Position numbers and translations under genes: made by a program
Assembly (NCBI GenBank): GCA_027021325.1
Contig: JALUUN010000202.1
Location: 1-13,236 of the forward strand
DNA length: 13,236 nt
Direction of reading: 5' to 3'
DNA from: Planctomycetota bacterium
GTDB taxonomy: Bacteria > Planctomycetota > UBA1135
Notes under the pieces: generated by a model
Told to the model about the DNA's origin: nothing
What the model saw: only the letters and a program-made list of their open reading frames with translations
The model's database searches: none
Shown: piece after piece, positions 6,835 through 13,231 of the stretch
Layout of the letters: the number at the start of each line of letters is the position of its first letter
How positions within the stretch are numbered: position 1 is the first letter of the stretch

Positions 6835-8162
6835 GACAGACGGCGGCGGGCGTGGATCATCTCCAGGGGCCGGCGTCCCGGGTAGAAGACCGTGAGGGCG
6901 GCCAGACAGGCCAGCGCCGCCCACATGGGGACCTCGAAGAGGCGCGTGTAGTCGCCGCCGGCCCAGTCCGCGACCCAGCCGGCGATCTTCGAGCCGACGA
7001 TGACGCCGATGCCCACGATCACCAGGTTGAAGAGGTTCTGGGCGCTGGCGCGGACGTCGGGGGTGGTCTCTTCGTCCACCACCAGGAAGGAGACGAAGAT
7101 GAAGCAGCCGAAGCAGAGGCCGTGGAGGGCGACACCGAGGAGCAGCAGCGCCGCCGAGTCCTGGCCGTAGGCGAAGAGGGCCATGCGTCCGGCGTAGGCG
7201 AGGAGCCCGACACCGAGGAGGGTCTTGCGGCTGAGGCGCGCGGCCACCAGCGGCAGGGCGCCGAGGACCAGGACCTCGGTCATCTGGCCGATGGTCATGA
7301 AGCCGCCGCCGCCCTTGCCGAAAAGAGTGGTGAAGAAGGCCGGCGGGTCCAGGAACCTGTCGAGGAAGGCCTCGGTGTGGACGAAGTAGAACTGGTGGAT
7401 GCAGGAGACGGGCACCGCCAGGAGGAAGAGGGTGCGGAGCGGCTGCCAGCGGACCTCGGACAGGGCTTCCAGGGCGGCGTTCTTCCGGCCCTCGCGGCTG
7501 GGCGGGGTGTGCGGGAGGGTGAAGCAGTAGAGGCCCATGAGGGCGCCGAGGATCGCCGACAGGCGGAAGGCGTCGGCCTTGCCGGCGGCCCGGACCAGGG
7601 TCTCGGCCTGCTCCAGGGTCTGCGCCCGGCCGGATTCGACCAGAGCCTGCATGGCCTCCAGGGTGGCCGGCGGCGAGTGCTTCCAGGCCAGCCAGTGGCC
7701 CATGGCGATGCCGACGGCGATCCACCCGAAGGTGCCCCACAAGCGGATGCGGCCGAAGTCCCGGTCGCGGTCCGGCAGGTGGTGGAAGGCGAGGCTGTTC
7801 GTCAGCGCCAGGGTCGGGGCGTAGACGATGCCGTAGACCAGGGAGAAGACCAGGAAGCCCGTGAAGCTCTCGACCCGCGCCAGCTGCCAGATCAGGACCG
7901 CGCCCAGGAGATGGGAGATGCCCAGGTACTTTTCGGTGTCGAACCAGCGGTCCGCCACCTGGCCGGCCAGGAAGGGGCCGACGATGGCGCCCACGGCGCC
8001 GGCCGCGAACATGCTGCCGATCTGATCGCCCGTGAAGCCGCGGTGGTCGGCCAGGAAGGACCAGAGGAAGGGCAGCCAGGCCCCCCAGATGGCGTACTGG
8101 AGGAACATCATCAGGCTGAGCCTCACCAGGAGGCGGAGGGAGGGGCGTTCCGCCGGCGTCAT
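6831..8162 (-). CDS. MFS transporter, nucleoside:H+ symporter (NHS) type
   Basis: The 443-residue product is an integral membrane protein with about 12 hydrophobic segments. Helix 1 carries MMFLQYAIWGAWLPFLW and a later helix GLYCFTLPHTPP, both typical of the NHS branch of the major facilitator superfamily. The A-like loop reads FLAGQVADRWF. An amphipathic, charged stretch at about residues 168-192 lies in an extended loop before the helix-6 region. Characterised members carry nucleosides with protons. Relatives in Planctomycetota and Bacteroidota are often annotated only as MFS transporters, so a sugar-like substrate is possible. The ATG at 8162 has GGAG 8 bases upstream. It is the first gene of a unit with the cytosolic oxidoreductase and the phosphodiesterase, and is divergent from the peptidase gene. 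Confidence 0.9.
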   Translation of the reverse strand: MTPAERPSLRLLVRLSLMMFLQYAIWGAWLPFLWSFLADHRGFTGDQIGSMFAAGAVGAIVGPFLAGQVADRWFDTEKYLGISHLLGAVLIWQLARVESFTGFLVFSLVYGIVYAPTLALTNSLAFHHLPDRDRDFGRIRLWGTFGWIAVGIAMGHWLAWKHSPPATLEAMQALVESGRAQTLEQAETLVRAAGKADAFRLSAILGALMGLYCFTLPHTPPSREGRKNAALEALSEVRWQPLRTLFLLAVPVSCIHQFYFVHTEAFLDRFLDPPAFFTTLFGKGGGGFMTIGQMTEVLVLGALPLVAARLSRKTLLGVGLLAYAGRMALFAYGQDSAALLLLGVALHGLCFGCFIFVSFLVVDEETTPDVRASAQNLFNLVIVGIGVIVGSKIAGWVADWAGGDYTRLFEVPMWAALACLAALTVFYPGRRPLEMIHARRRLS

Positions 8163-8209
8163 CCGAGCTTCTCCAGGCCCGTCCCGGAGCCACCGGGGGG
8201 GCGGCGGGC

Positions 8210-8215
8210 ATCCTA
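8210..8215 (-). promoter_or_regulatory. Candidate -10 box for the MFS/oxidoreductase/phosphodiesterase unit
   Basis: The minus strand reads TAGGAT, 47 bases upstream of the ATG at 8162, which predicts a leader of about 40 bases containing the GGAG ribosome site. No clear -35 box is visible. It lies 23 bases from the opposing box of the divergent peptidase gene. Confidence 0.3.
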
Positions 8216-8238
8216 GCAGCGGTCCCCGGCGAGGCCGT

Positions 8239-8244
8239 TACCGT
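8239..8244 (+). promoter_or_regulatory. TANNNT -10 box placed for a leaderless peptidase transcript
   Basis: The hexamer TACCGT ends exactly 6 bases before the ATG at 8251, so transcription would start at or within a base of the start codon. GAGG at 8245-8248 is only two bases from the ATG, too close to be a good ribosome site. No clear -35 box is seen. The case rests mainly on the same arrangement at two other genes. Confidence 0.42.
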
Positions 8245-8250
8245 GAGGCG

Positions 8251-9873
8251 ATGCCCCCGCCGCCGGCCGTCGTCGCCCCCGGCCTGCTCCTGGCGCTCCT
8301 CGCCGCCTGTGCCATGCCGATCCGCTCCGCTGGTCCTCCCCGCACCGTCCCGGAAGCGAGCGGCTTCCGCCGGACCTCCAGCCATGCCGAGGTCCTGGCC
8401 TTCCTGGAGGTCCTGGAGGCCGCCGGCGAGCCGCGCTGGCACCGGAGCTCCTTCGGGACGACCCCGGAAGGCCGGGAACTCCCCCTGGTGGTCCTGGCCG
8501 ACCCGCCGGTGCGTTCGGCGGAGGAGGCGCGAGCGAGCGGCCGGCCGCGAATCCTGGTCCAGGCGAACATCCACGCCGGCGAGGTCGAGGGCAAGGAGGC
8601 CTGTCTACGGCTCCTGCGCGAGGCGGTGCTGGGGGAGGCTCCCTGGCCGCTGGAGAAGATCGTCTTCCTCTGCGTTCCGATCTACAACGCCGACGGCAAT
8701 GACGCCCTGGGCCCGAAGAACCGGCCGCTCCAGAACGGACCGCCCCGGACCGGCACCCGCAGGACCGCCCAGGGCTACGACCTGAACCGGGACTTCGTGA
8801 AGCTGGACGCCCCCGAGAGCCGCGCGCTCACCGCTCTCTACCGCGACTGGGATCCCCATCTGGTCGTGGACCTGCACACGACGAATGGAAGCGCCCACGG
8901 CTACGAGCTGACCTACGCCCCGCCCCTGCACCCGGGGACCGATCCGGGGATCCTGCGTCTCCTCGAGGAGGACTGGCTTCCGGAGCTGCGCCGGCGGATG
9001 CGCGCCCGCCACGGCTTCGAGACCTTCGACTACGGCAACTTCATGACCGAGGAAGGGGAGTTCCAGGACGAGGTGGACGCCATCCGCGGCTGGCGCAGCT
9101 TCGACCACCGCCCGCGCTTCGGCACGAACTGCATCGGCCTGCGCAACCGCGCCGCGATCCTCAGCGAGGCCTACGCCTACGCGGACTTCCGGACCCGCAT
9201 CGAGGCGACCCGGGCCTTCGTCCTGGAGATCCTGCGCCTCGCCGCCGAGGAGGGGGAGGCCTTGCAGGAGGCCTGCCGCCGGGCCGACGAGGCCACCGTC
9301 GAGGGCGTGCGGAGCGGACGCCTGCGCATGCCCGTGGAGGTGGAGCTCGAGGCCCGGGGCGAGGCCGAGGAGGTCCTGGTCCGGGGCTTCCGCGAGGAGA
9401 CCGATCCGGAGACCGGGGAGACGGTCCGGGTCGCCGACGGGCCCCGGGAGCGCGTCACGGTTCCCTGCTCGGTCCGCTTCCGCTCGGTGCGCGAGCGCGT
9501 CGTGCCCCGGGCGGTCTGGGTGCCGCCGGCCGAGGCGCGCCTGCACGGCCTCCTCGAGGAGCACGGCATCCGTTTCGACCGGCCGCCGGCGCCGGAGGAG
9601 GTCGAGGCCGAGGTCTGGACGGCCCGGGAGCTGCGCCGGGCGGATCGCCCCTTCGAGGGCCACCGCGCCCGCCGGGTGGCCTGGGGGGCGCCCGAGCGGC
9701 GGCGCCTCCGGCCCGAGCCGGGAAGTCTGCGCGTCCCCCTGGACCAGCCCCTGGGCCGTCTGGCCTGGGTCCTCCTGGATCCCGAGTCCGACGACGGCGC
9801 CCTGGTCTGGGATCTCCTCGCCTCCCCGCCGGAGGCGCCGGGAGATCCCTTCCCGCTCTTCCTTGAACCCTGA
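8251..9873 (+). CDS. M14-family zinc carboxypeptidase, predicted lipoprotein
   Basis: The 540-residue product begins with a short hydrophobic segment ending in the lipobox LAAC (Cys at about residue 20), so it is probably a lipid-anchored periplasmic or outer-membrane protein. Its n-region has no Lys or Arg, which is unusual. The M14 catalytic domain follows: zinc ligands His108 and Glu111 in NIHAGEVEGKE, GYDLNRDF with the substrate-binding Asn-Arg, third zinc ligand His209 in DLHTTNG, and the catalytic Glu306 in AILSEAYAY. After about residue 330 comes a roughly 200-residue domain rich in predicted beta strands, including WVPPAEARL and LLDPESDDGALVWDLL, as in many large M14 peptidases of environmental bacteria. 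It should trim C-terminal residues from peptides outside the cytoplasm. It is read alone, divergent from the MFS gene, with a candidate terminator at its end. Confidence 0.9.
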   Translation: MPPPPAVVAPGLLLALLAACAMPIRSAGPPRTVPEASGFRRTSSHAEVLAFLEVLEAAGEPRWHRSSFGTTPEGRELPLVVLADPPVRSAEEARASGRPRILVQANIHAGEVEGKEACLRLLREAVLGEAPWPLEKIVFLCVPIYNADGNDALGPKNRPLQNGPPRTGTRRTAQGYDLNRDFVKLDAPESRALTALYRDWDPHLVVDLHTTNGSAHGYELTYAPPLHPGTDPGILRLLEEDWLPELRRRMRARHGFETFDYGNFMTEEGEFQDEVDAIRGWRSFDHRPRFGTNCIGLRNRAAILSEAYAYADFRTRIEATRAFVLEILRLAAEEGEALQEACRRADEATVEGVRSGRLRMPVEVELEARGEAEEVLVRGFREETDPETGETVRVADGPRERVTVPCSVRFRSVRERVVPRAVWVPPAEARLHGLLEEHGIRFDRPPAPEEVEAEVWTARELRRADRPFEGHRARRVAWGAPERRRLRPEPGSLRVPLDQPLGRLAWVLLDPESDDGALVWDLLASPPEAPGDPFPLFLEP

Positions 9874-9892
9874 GGAGCGCCGCCCGTTTTTT
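9854..9892 (+). terminator. Candidate intrinsic terminator of the peptidase gene
   Basis: The arms 9854-9861 (CGCTCTTC) and 9872-9879 (GAGGAGCG) pair over 8 bp with one G-U, around a 10-base loop. A run of six T (9887-9892) follows after a 7-base gap. The stem spans the end of the coding sequence and its stop. The gap is longer than ideal, but this is the only T6 run after a gene end in the window. Confidence 0.4.
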
Positions 9893-9988
9893 CCTCAAGG
9901 CCGGTGCCGGTGCCGGCCGAGGAAGGGCTGCCGGAGGCGGCCGTCCTTCCGCAGCCGGCCCTCTTCATCACCGACATGCATCCTTGCC

Positions 9989-10018
9989 GGGCCGGGGGAC
10001 CCCAGGGTTCCCCGGCCT
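9989..10018 (+). terminator. Very stable hairpin between the peptidase and amidohydrolase genes
   Basis: Bases 9991-10001 pair with 10006-10016 over 11 bp (one G-U) around a CCAG tetraloop. The stem extends outward by a G-C pair and a G-U to 9989 and 10018. The following CTTCCTTGC is only mildly T-rich, so it may be a second terminator for readthrough from the peptidase gene, or a structure that protects the RNA end. The rest of the 9874-10049 gap holds short GC-rich inverted repeats (GGCCGG at 9899 with CCGGCC at 9913) and no gene that I can support. Confidence 0.45.
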
Positions 10019-10037
10019 TCCTTGCTGGCGCCGGGGC

Positions 10038-10043
10038 TATGGT
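10038..10043 (+). promoter_or_regulatory. TANNNT -10 box placed for a leaderless amidohydrolase transcript
   Basis: The hexamer TATGGT ends 6 bases before the ATG at 10050, predicting transcription from or next to the start codon. No -35 consensus is evident. The placement also argues for ATG 10050 over an in-frame TTG at 9984, which would put the strong hairpin inside the coding region. Confidence 0.42.
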
Positions 10044-10049
10044 CGGGGC

Positions 10050-11756
10050 ATGGTCGCCGGCCTGCTCGCGTTCCTGCTCCTCGCCGTCCCCGCCGCGCCC
10101 CAGGAGGAGGGGCCGGCGGAGCTCGTCCTCCACGGCGGACTCGTCCGCACCCTGGATCCGGACCGGCCCCTGGCCCGGGCCGTGGCGGTCCGCGGAGGCC
10201 GCATCCTCTTCGCCGGCAGCGATCGCGAGGCTCTGGCCCTGGCCGGCCCGGAGACCCGCCTCCTGGACCTCCGCGGTCACCTCCTCCTGCCCGGTTTCCA
10301 GGACGCCCACGCCCACCTGGCGGGCTTCGGCCTCGCCCTGCGGCAGGTGGACCTCACCGGGACGCGGAGTCTGGAGGAGGTCGTCCGACGCTCGGTCCAA
10401 GCGGCCCGGGACCGGCCGGCCGGAGCCTGGATCCTCGGCCGGGGCTGGGACCAGAACGACTGGGCGGACACCGCCCTGCCGCACCACCGGCCCCTGAGCG
10501 AGGCTCTGCCCGAGCATCCCGTGGTCCTGACCCGGGTGGACGGCCATGCCCTCCTCGCCAACGCCGCCGCCATGCGGGCGGCGGGGGTGGATCCCGATCA
10601 GGTGGGCGGAACGGACCCGCCCGGCGGCCGGATCCTGCGCGACGCTTCCGGCCGGCCCACGGGGGTCTTCGTGGACGCGGCCATGGGGCTCGTGCGCCGG
10701 GGCATCCCGCCGGCCCCGCCCGGGGAACTGCGGGCGGCGGTCGAGGCCGCCATCGCCGCCTTCCACGCCCGGGGCGTCACCGGCATCCACGACGCGGGTG
10801 TGGACACCCCGACCCTGGAGCTCTACCGCGCCATGCTCCAGGACGGGGACTTCGCGCTGCGGGACCATGTCCTGCTGCGCGGCGACCCCGAGACCCTCGG
10901 ACAGTGGCTGCCCGGCGGTCCGGTCCTGGATCTGGAGGGCCGCGGCCGCGTCCAGGTGCGCGCCATCAAGCTCAGCGCCGACGGCGCCCTGGGCTCGCGC
11001 GGCGCCCGACTCCTCGAGGACTACGACGACGAGCCCGGCCACCGGGGCCTCGTCCTGACCCCGCCCGAGCGCGTGCGCGAGGTCGCCGTCCAGGCCCTCC
11101 AGCACGGCTTCCAGCTCTGCGTCCACGCCATCGGTGACGGCGCCAACCGCTTCGTCCTCGACGCCTTCGAAGCCGCCCTGGCCGAGATCCCCCGGGCCGA
11201 CCACCGCTTCCGGATCGAGCACGCCCAGGTCCTCCACCCCGACGACCTGCCGCGTTTCGCCGCCCTCGGCGTGATCCCCTCCATGCAGGCCCAGCACCAG
11301 ACCAGCGACATGCCCTGGGTGCTGCGGCGCATCGGCCCGGACCGGGCCCGGCTGGCCTACGCCTGGCGCTCCCTTCTGGACACGGGGGTGATCCTGCCCG
11401 GGGGGAGCGACGTGCCGGTCGAAAGGGCCGACCCCCTGGCCGCCTTCCGGGCGGCCGTTTTCCGACGCAACGATGCCGGCTTCCCGGCGGGGGGCTGGTT
11501 CCCGGAGCAGGCCATGAGCCGCGAGGAGGCCCTCCTGCACCTCTGCCGCTGGCCGGCGGCGGCCGCCTTCCAGGAGCAGAGGATGGGTTCCATCGAGGCC
11601 GGCAAAGTGGCGGATCTCGTTGTCGTATCGGAAGATCTGGCGACGGCCTCCTGGGAGGGGCTGCTCCGCGCCCGAGTCCTCCTGACGGTCTTCGACGGCC
11701 GGATCGTCTACTCCGAGGGCACCCTGGCGCCGCCGGCGGGACTCGGAAACCGCTGA
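10050..11756 (+). CDS. Secreted YtcJ-type metal-dependent amidohydrolase
   Basis: The 568-residue product has a short hydrophobic N-terminus (GLLAFLLLAVPA) with a likely cleavage site near residue 15-18, so it is probably exported; the n-region carries no basic residue. The Amidohydro_3/YtcJ fold follows: a small beta domain (LVLHGGLVRTLD), metal-binding His87 and His89 in DAHAHL, ILGRGWDQNDW, Lys307 in IKLSADGALGSRGA (the position of the bridging lysine), His359 in VHAIGDGANRF, His391 in RIEHAQV, and Asp454 in PGGSDVPVE. It ends with the returning beta strands MGSIEAGKVADLVVV. Length fits the family (about 530-570). Such enzymes hydrolyse amide or related C-N bonds, but most members have unknown substrates, so only the class can be given. 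It is read alone, after a hairpin-rich gap. Confidence 0.92.
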   Translation: MVAGLLAFLLLAVPAAPQEEGPAELVLHGGLVRTLDPDRPLARAVAVRGGRILFAGSDREALALAGPETRLLDLRGHLLLPGFQDAHAHLAGFGLALRQVDLTGTRSLEEVVRRSVQAARDRPAGAWILGRGWDQNDWADTALPHHRPLSEALPEHPVVLTRVDGHALLANAAAMRAAGVDPDQVGGTDPPGGRILRDASGRPTGVFVDAAMGLVRRGIPPAPPGELRAAVEAAIAAFHARGVTGIHDAGVDTPTLELYRAMLQDGDFALRDHVLLRGDPETLGQWLPGGPVLDLEGRGRVQVRAIKLSADGALGSRGARLLEDYDDEPGHRGLVLTPPERVREVAVQALQHGFQLCVHAIGDGANRFVLDAFEAALAEIPRADHRFRIEHAQVLHPDDLPRFAALGVIPSMQAQHQTSDMPWVLRRIGPDRARLAYAWRSLLDTGVILPGGSDVPVERADPLAAFRAAVFRRNDAGFPAGGWFPEQAMSREEALLHLCRWPAAAAFQEQRMGSIEAGKVADLVVVSEDLATASWEGLLRARVLLTVFDGRIVYSEGTLAPPAGLGNR

Positions 11757-11767
11757 ATTTTCTGCAT

Positions 11768-11800
11768 CCAGAAGGGGCTCAGCGGGCATTCCTCTTCTGG
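11768..11800 (+). terminator. Hairpin just after the amidohydrolase stop, terminator-like
   Basis: The arms 11768-11777 and 11791-11800 pair over 10 bp (CCAGAAG with CTTCTGG, then G-U, G-C, G-C) around a 13-base loop, beginning 11 bases after the stop. No T-run follows (CGGCCCC), so this is either a factor-assisted terminator or a 3' end stabiliser. Confidence 0.4.
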
Positions 11801-11870
11801 CGGCCCCGGATCGGAGGGACGGACCGGGTGTCGCTGCGGGCTGTCCGCCCCCGGCGGCGGCTCGGCTCCA

Positions 11871-11876
11871 TACCTT
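11871..11876 (+). promoter_or_regulatory. Candidate -10 box for fbaB (distal)
   Basis: TACCTT sits in the only AT-richer patch of the 11801-12030 gap. A start near 11883 would give a leader of about 148 bases that contains the perfect inverted repeat at 11891-11926. No -35 match is visible. It competes with the TACAAT box at 11967. Confidence 0.2.
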
Positions 11877-11888
11877 TATGCATGCCGC

Positions 11889-11928
11889 GGCCTCCTCCTC
11901 CGGTCGCTCAGGGGCGGAGGAGGAGGTC
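11889..11928 (+). repeat. Perfect 12-bp inverted repeat upstream of fbaB
   Basis: The left arm 11891-11902 (CCTCCTCCTCCG) is the exact reverse complement of the right arm 11915-11926 (CGGAGGAGGAGG), with a 12-base loop. A G-U and a G-C pair extend the stem to 11889-11928. Each arm is three GGA/TCC-type triplets. The right arm resembles a repeated ribosome-binding sequence and the left arm resembles the anti-Shine-Dalgarno tail of 16S rRNA, but no start codon follows the right arm within a useful distance. It could be an fbaB leader structure, an operator, or a terminator for upstream transcription. Confidence 0.6.
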
Positions 11929-11957
11929 CGCACCTCCCTGCCGGGGCGCGGCCCGGC

Positions 11958-11978
11958 CGGCGGACCTACAATCCGCCG
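11958..11978 (+). promoter_or_regulatory. Candidate fbaB -10 box (TACAAT) in the loop of an inverted repeat
   Basis: TACAAT at 11967-11972 is one mismatch from TATAAT and stands out in GC-rich DNA. It is flanked by CGGCGGA (11958-11964) and TCCGCCG (11972-11978), a 7-bp inverted repeat around a 7-base spacer, which could be an operator covering the box. The expected start near 11979 leaves a leader of about 52 bases. No -35 box is recognisable. Confidence 0.4.
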
Positions 11979-12030
11979 CCCTCCGTCTGCGCGGCCGCCT
12001 CCCCGCGGCCGCCCCCTCGACGACCGCGCC

Positions 12031-13110
12031 ATGCCCCAAGCCGCCACGACCTCCACCCTCGACGGCATCGCCGAACTCCTCGGCGACCAGGCCACCTTCC
12101 TCCTGGAGCACAAGGCAGAGAAGATCTCCCGGGATCGTCTCCACCTGCCCGGGCCCGACTTCGTGGACCGGGTGATGGCCCAGACCGACCGGCCGCCGGC
12201 CGTCCTGCGCAACCTGCAGACGATCTTCAACACGGGCCGTCTCGCCGGCACCGGCTACCTGAGCATCCTGCCCGTGGACCAGGGCATCGAGCATAGCGCC
12301 GGTGCCTCCTTCGCGCCCAATCCCGACTACTTCGATCCCGCTGCGATCGTGGAGCTGGCTCTGGAGGGCGGGTGCAACGCCGTGGCCTCGACCCTCGGCG
12401 TCCTCGGTGCCGTCAGCCGGCGCTACGCGCACCGCATCCCCTTCCTGGTGAAGCTCAACCACAACGAGCTCCTCACCTGTCCCAACCTCTACGACCAGAC
12501 TCTCTTTGCGAGCGTCGAGCAGGCCTTCGAACTGGGGGCGGTTGCGGTCGGGGCGACGATCTACTTCGGCAGCGAGCCCTCGCGGCGCCAGATCCAGGAG
12601 ATCTCCGAGGCCTTCCAGCGCGCCCACGAGCTGGGCCTGGTCACGGTGCTCTGGTGCTACCTGCGCAACAGCGCCTTCAAGAAGAACGGCCAGGACTACC
12701 ACGCCGCCGCCGACCTCACCGGCCAGGCCAACCACCTCGGCGTGACGATCGAGGCCGACATCGTCAAGCAGAAGCTGCCGGAGACCGCCGCCCCGGGCTT
12801 CCTGGACCTCGGCTTCGGCAAGACCCATCCGCGCGTCTACAGCGACCTCATGAGCGAGCACCCCATCGACCTGTGCCGCTACCAGGTCGCCTGCGGCTAC
12901 ATGGGCCGGGCCGGGCTCATCAACTCCGGCGGACCGAGTGGCGAGAACGACCTGCAGCAGGCCGTGATGACCGCAGTCGTGAACAAGCGTGCCGGCGGTA
13001 TGGGCCTGATCAGCGGGCGCAAGGCCTTCCAGAAGCCCCGGGAAGAGGGCGTCCGCCTGCTGAATGCGATCCAGGACGTCTACCTCTGCAAGGACGTGAC
13101 GATCGCCTAG
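12031..13110 (+). CDS. fbaB: Class I fructose-bisphosphate aldolase (FbaB/DhnA type)
   Basis: FbaB reversibly cleaves fructose 1,6-bisphosphate to dihydroxyacetone phosphate and glyceraldehyde 3-phosphate through a Schiff base, without metal. The 359-residue product is very close to E. coli FbaB by recall, with PPAVLRNLQTIFNTGRLAGT, LPVDQGIEHSAGASFA, RRYAHRIPFLVKLNHNE, ATIYFGSEPSRRQI, YLRNSAFKKNGQDYH, EADIVKQK, GYMGRAGLINSGG and KRAGGMGLISGRKAF. Lys246 in ADIVKQK is the likely Schiff-base lysine (E. coli Lys237, offset by nine extra N-terminal residues). ATG 12031 matches the family N-terminus; the frame stays open upstream to ATG 11878, but the added residues are low-complexity Arg/Pro/Gly. 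No Shine-Dalgarno precedes it. It stands alone and could use dihydroxyacetone phosphate made by GlpD. A cytosolic enzyme of glycolysis or gluconeogenesis. Confidence 0.97.
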   Translation: MPQAATTSTLDGIAELLGDQATFLLEHKAEKISRDRLHLPGPDFVDRVMAQTDRPPAVLRNLQTIFNTGRLAGTGYLSILPVDQGIEHSAGASFAPNPDYFDPAAIVELALEGGCNAVASTLGVLGAVSRRYAHRIPFLVKLNHNELLTCPNLYDQTLFASVEQAFELGAVAVGATIYFGSEPSRRQIQEISEAFQRAHELGLVTVLWCYLRNSAFKKNGQDYHAAADLTGQANHLGVTIEADIVKQKLPETAAPGFLDLGFGKTHPRVYSDLMSEHPIDLCRYQVACGYMGRAGLINSGGPSGENDLQQAVMTAVVNKRAGGMGLISGRKAFQKPREEGVRLLNAIQDVYLCKDVTIA

Positions 13111-13116
13111 GCAGCG

Positions 13117-13135
13117 CGCCGGACGGGTTCCGGCG
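13117..13135 (+). terminator. Short hairpin after the fbaB stop
   Basis: CGCCGGA (13117-13123) pairs with TCCGGCG (13129-13135) around a 5-base loop, starting 7 bases after the stop. No T-run follows, so its role as a terminator is weakly supported. Confidence 0.3.
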
Positions 13136-13167
13136 GCGCCCGGTTCGGAGCCTCCGGGGACGCGCCT

Positions 13168-13189
13168 GGAAAGGGGCGCAGGCCTTTCC
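13168..13189 (+). terminator. Hairpin downstream of fbaB
   Basis: GGAAAGG (13168-13174) pairs perfectly with CCTTTCC (13183-13189) around an 8-base loop. It is less GC-biased than the background, so chance is a less likely cause. No T-run follows. Confidence 0.3.
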
Positions 13190-13211
13190 CAAGAAGCCGT
13201 AGGAGGAGAAC

Positions 13212-13231
13212 GCCGGGTCCTTCGGCCCGGC
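13212..13231 (+). terminator. Stable hairpin at the window's right edge
   Basis: GCCGGG (13212-13217) pairs with CCCGGC (13226-13231). Inside, CC and GG can close a TTC loop with one bulged T, giving about 8 bp. It follows a purine-rich stretch that includes AGGAGGAG (13201-13208) without any start codon after it. The window ends five bases later, so a T-run cannot be checked. Confidence 0.35.

Noticed and set aside
6852..8216. Plus-strand open frame of 454 codons opposite the MFS gene
   Set aside because: The translation is Glu/Gly/Ala-rich with no domain, while the minus strand encodes a typical 12-helix carrier.
5581..8574. Possible giant fusion protein reading leftward from 8574 through the oxidoreductase frame
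   Set aside because: The upstream part is an out-of-frame shadow of the MFS gene. The oxidoreductase has its own ATG at 6834 in a standard ATGA overlap.
11878..12030. In-frame 51-residue N-terminal extension of FbaB from ATG 11878
   Set aside because: The extension is low-complexity Arg/Pro/Gly, includes the inverted repeat and a TACAAT box, and goes well beyond the family N-terminus.
9177..12251. Open frame of over 1,000 codons on the minus strand across the peptidase and amidohydrolase genes
   Set aside because: It is antisense to two clearly conserved enzymes, has repetitive Arg/Gly/Pro-rich composition and no recognisable domain. Long empty frames are expected at this GC content.
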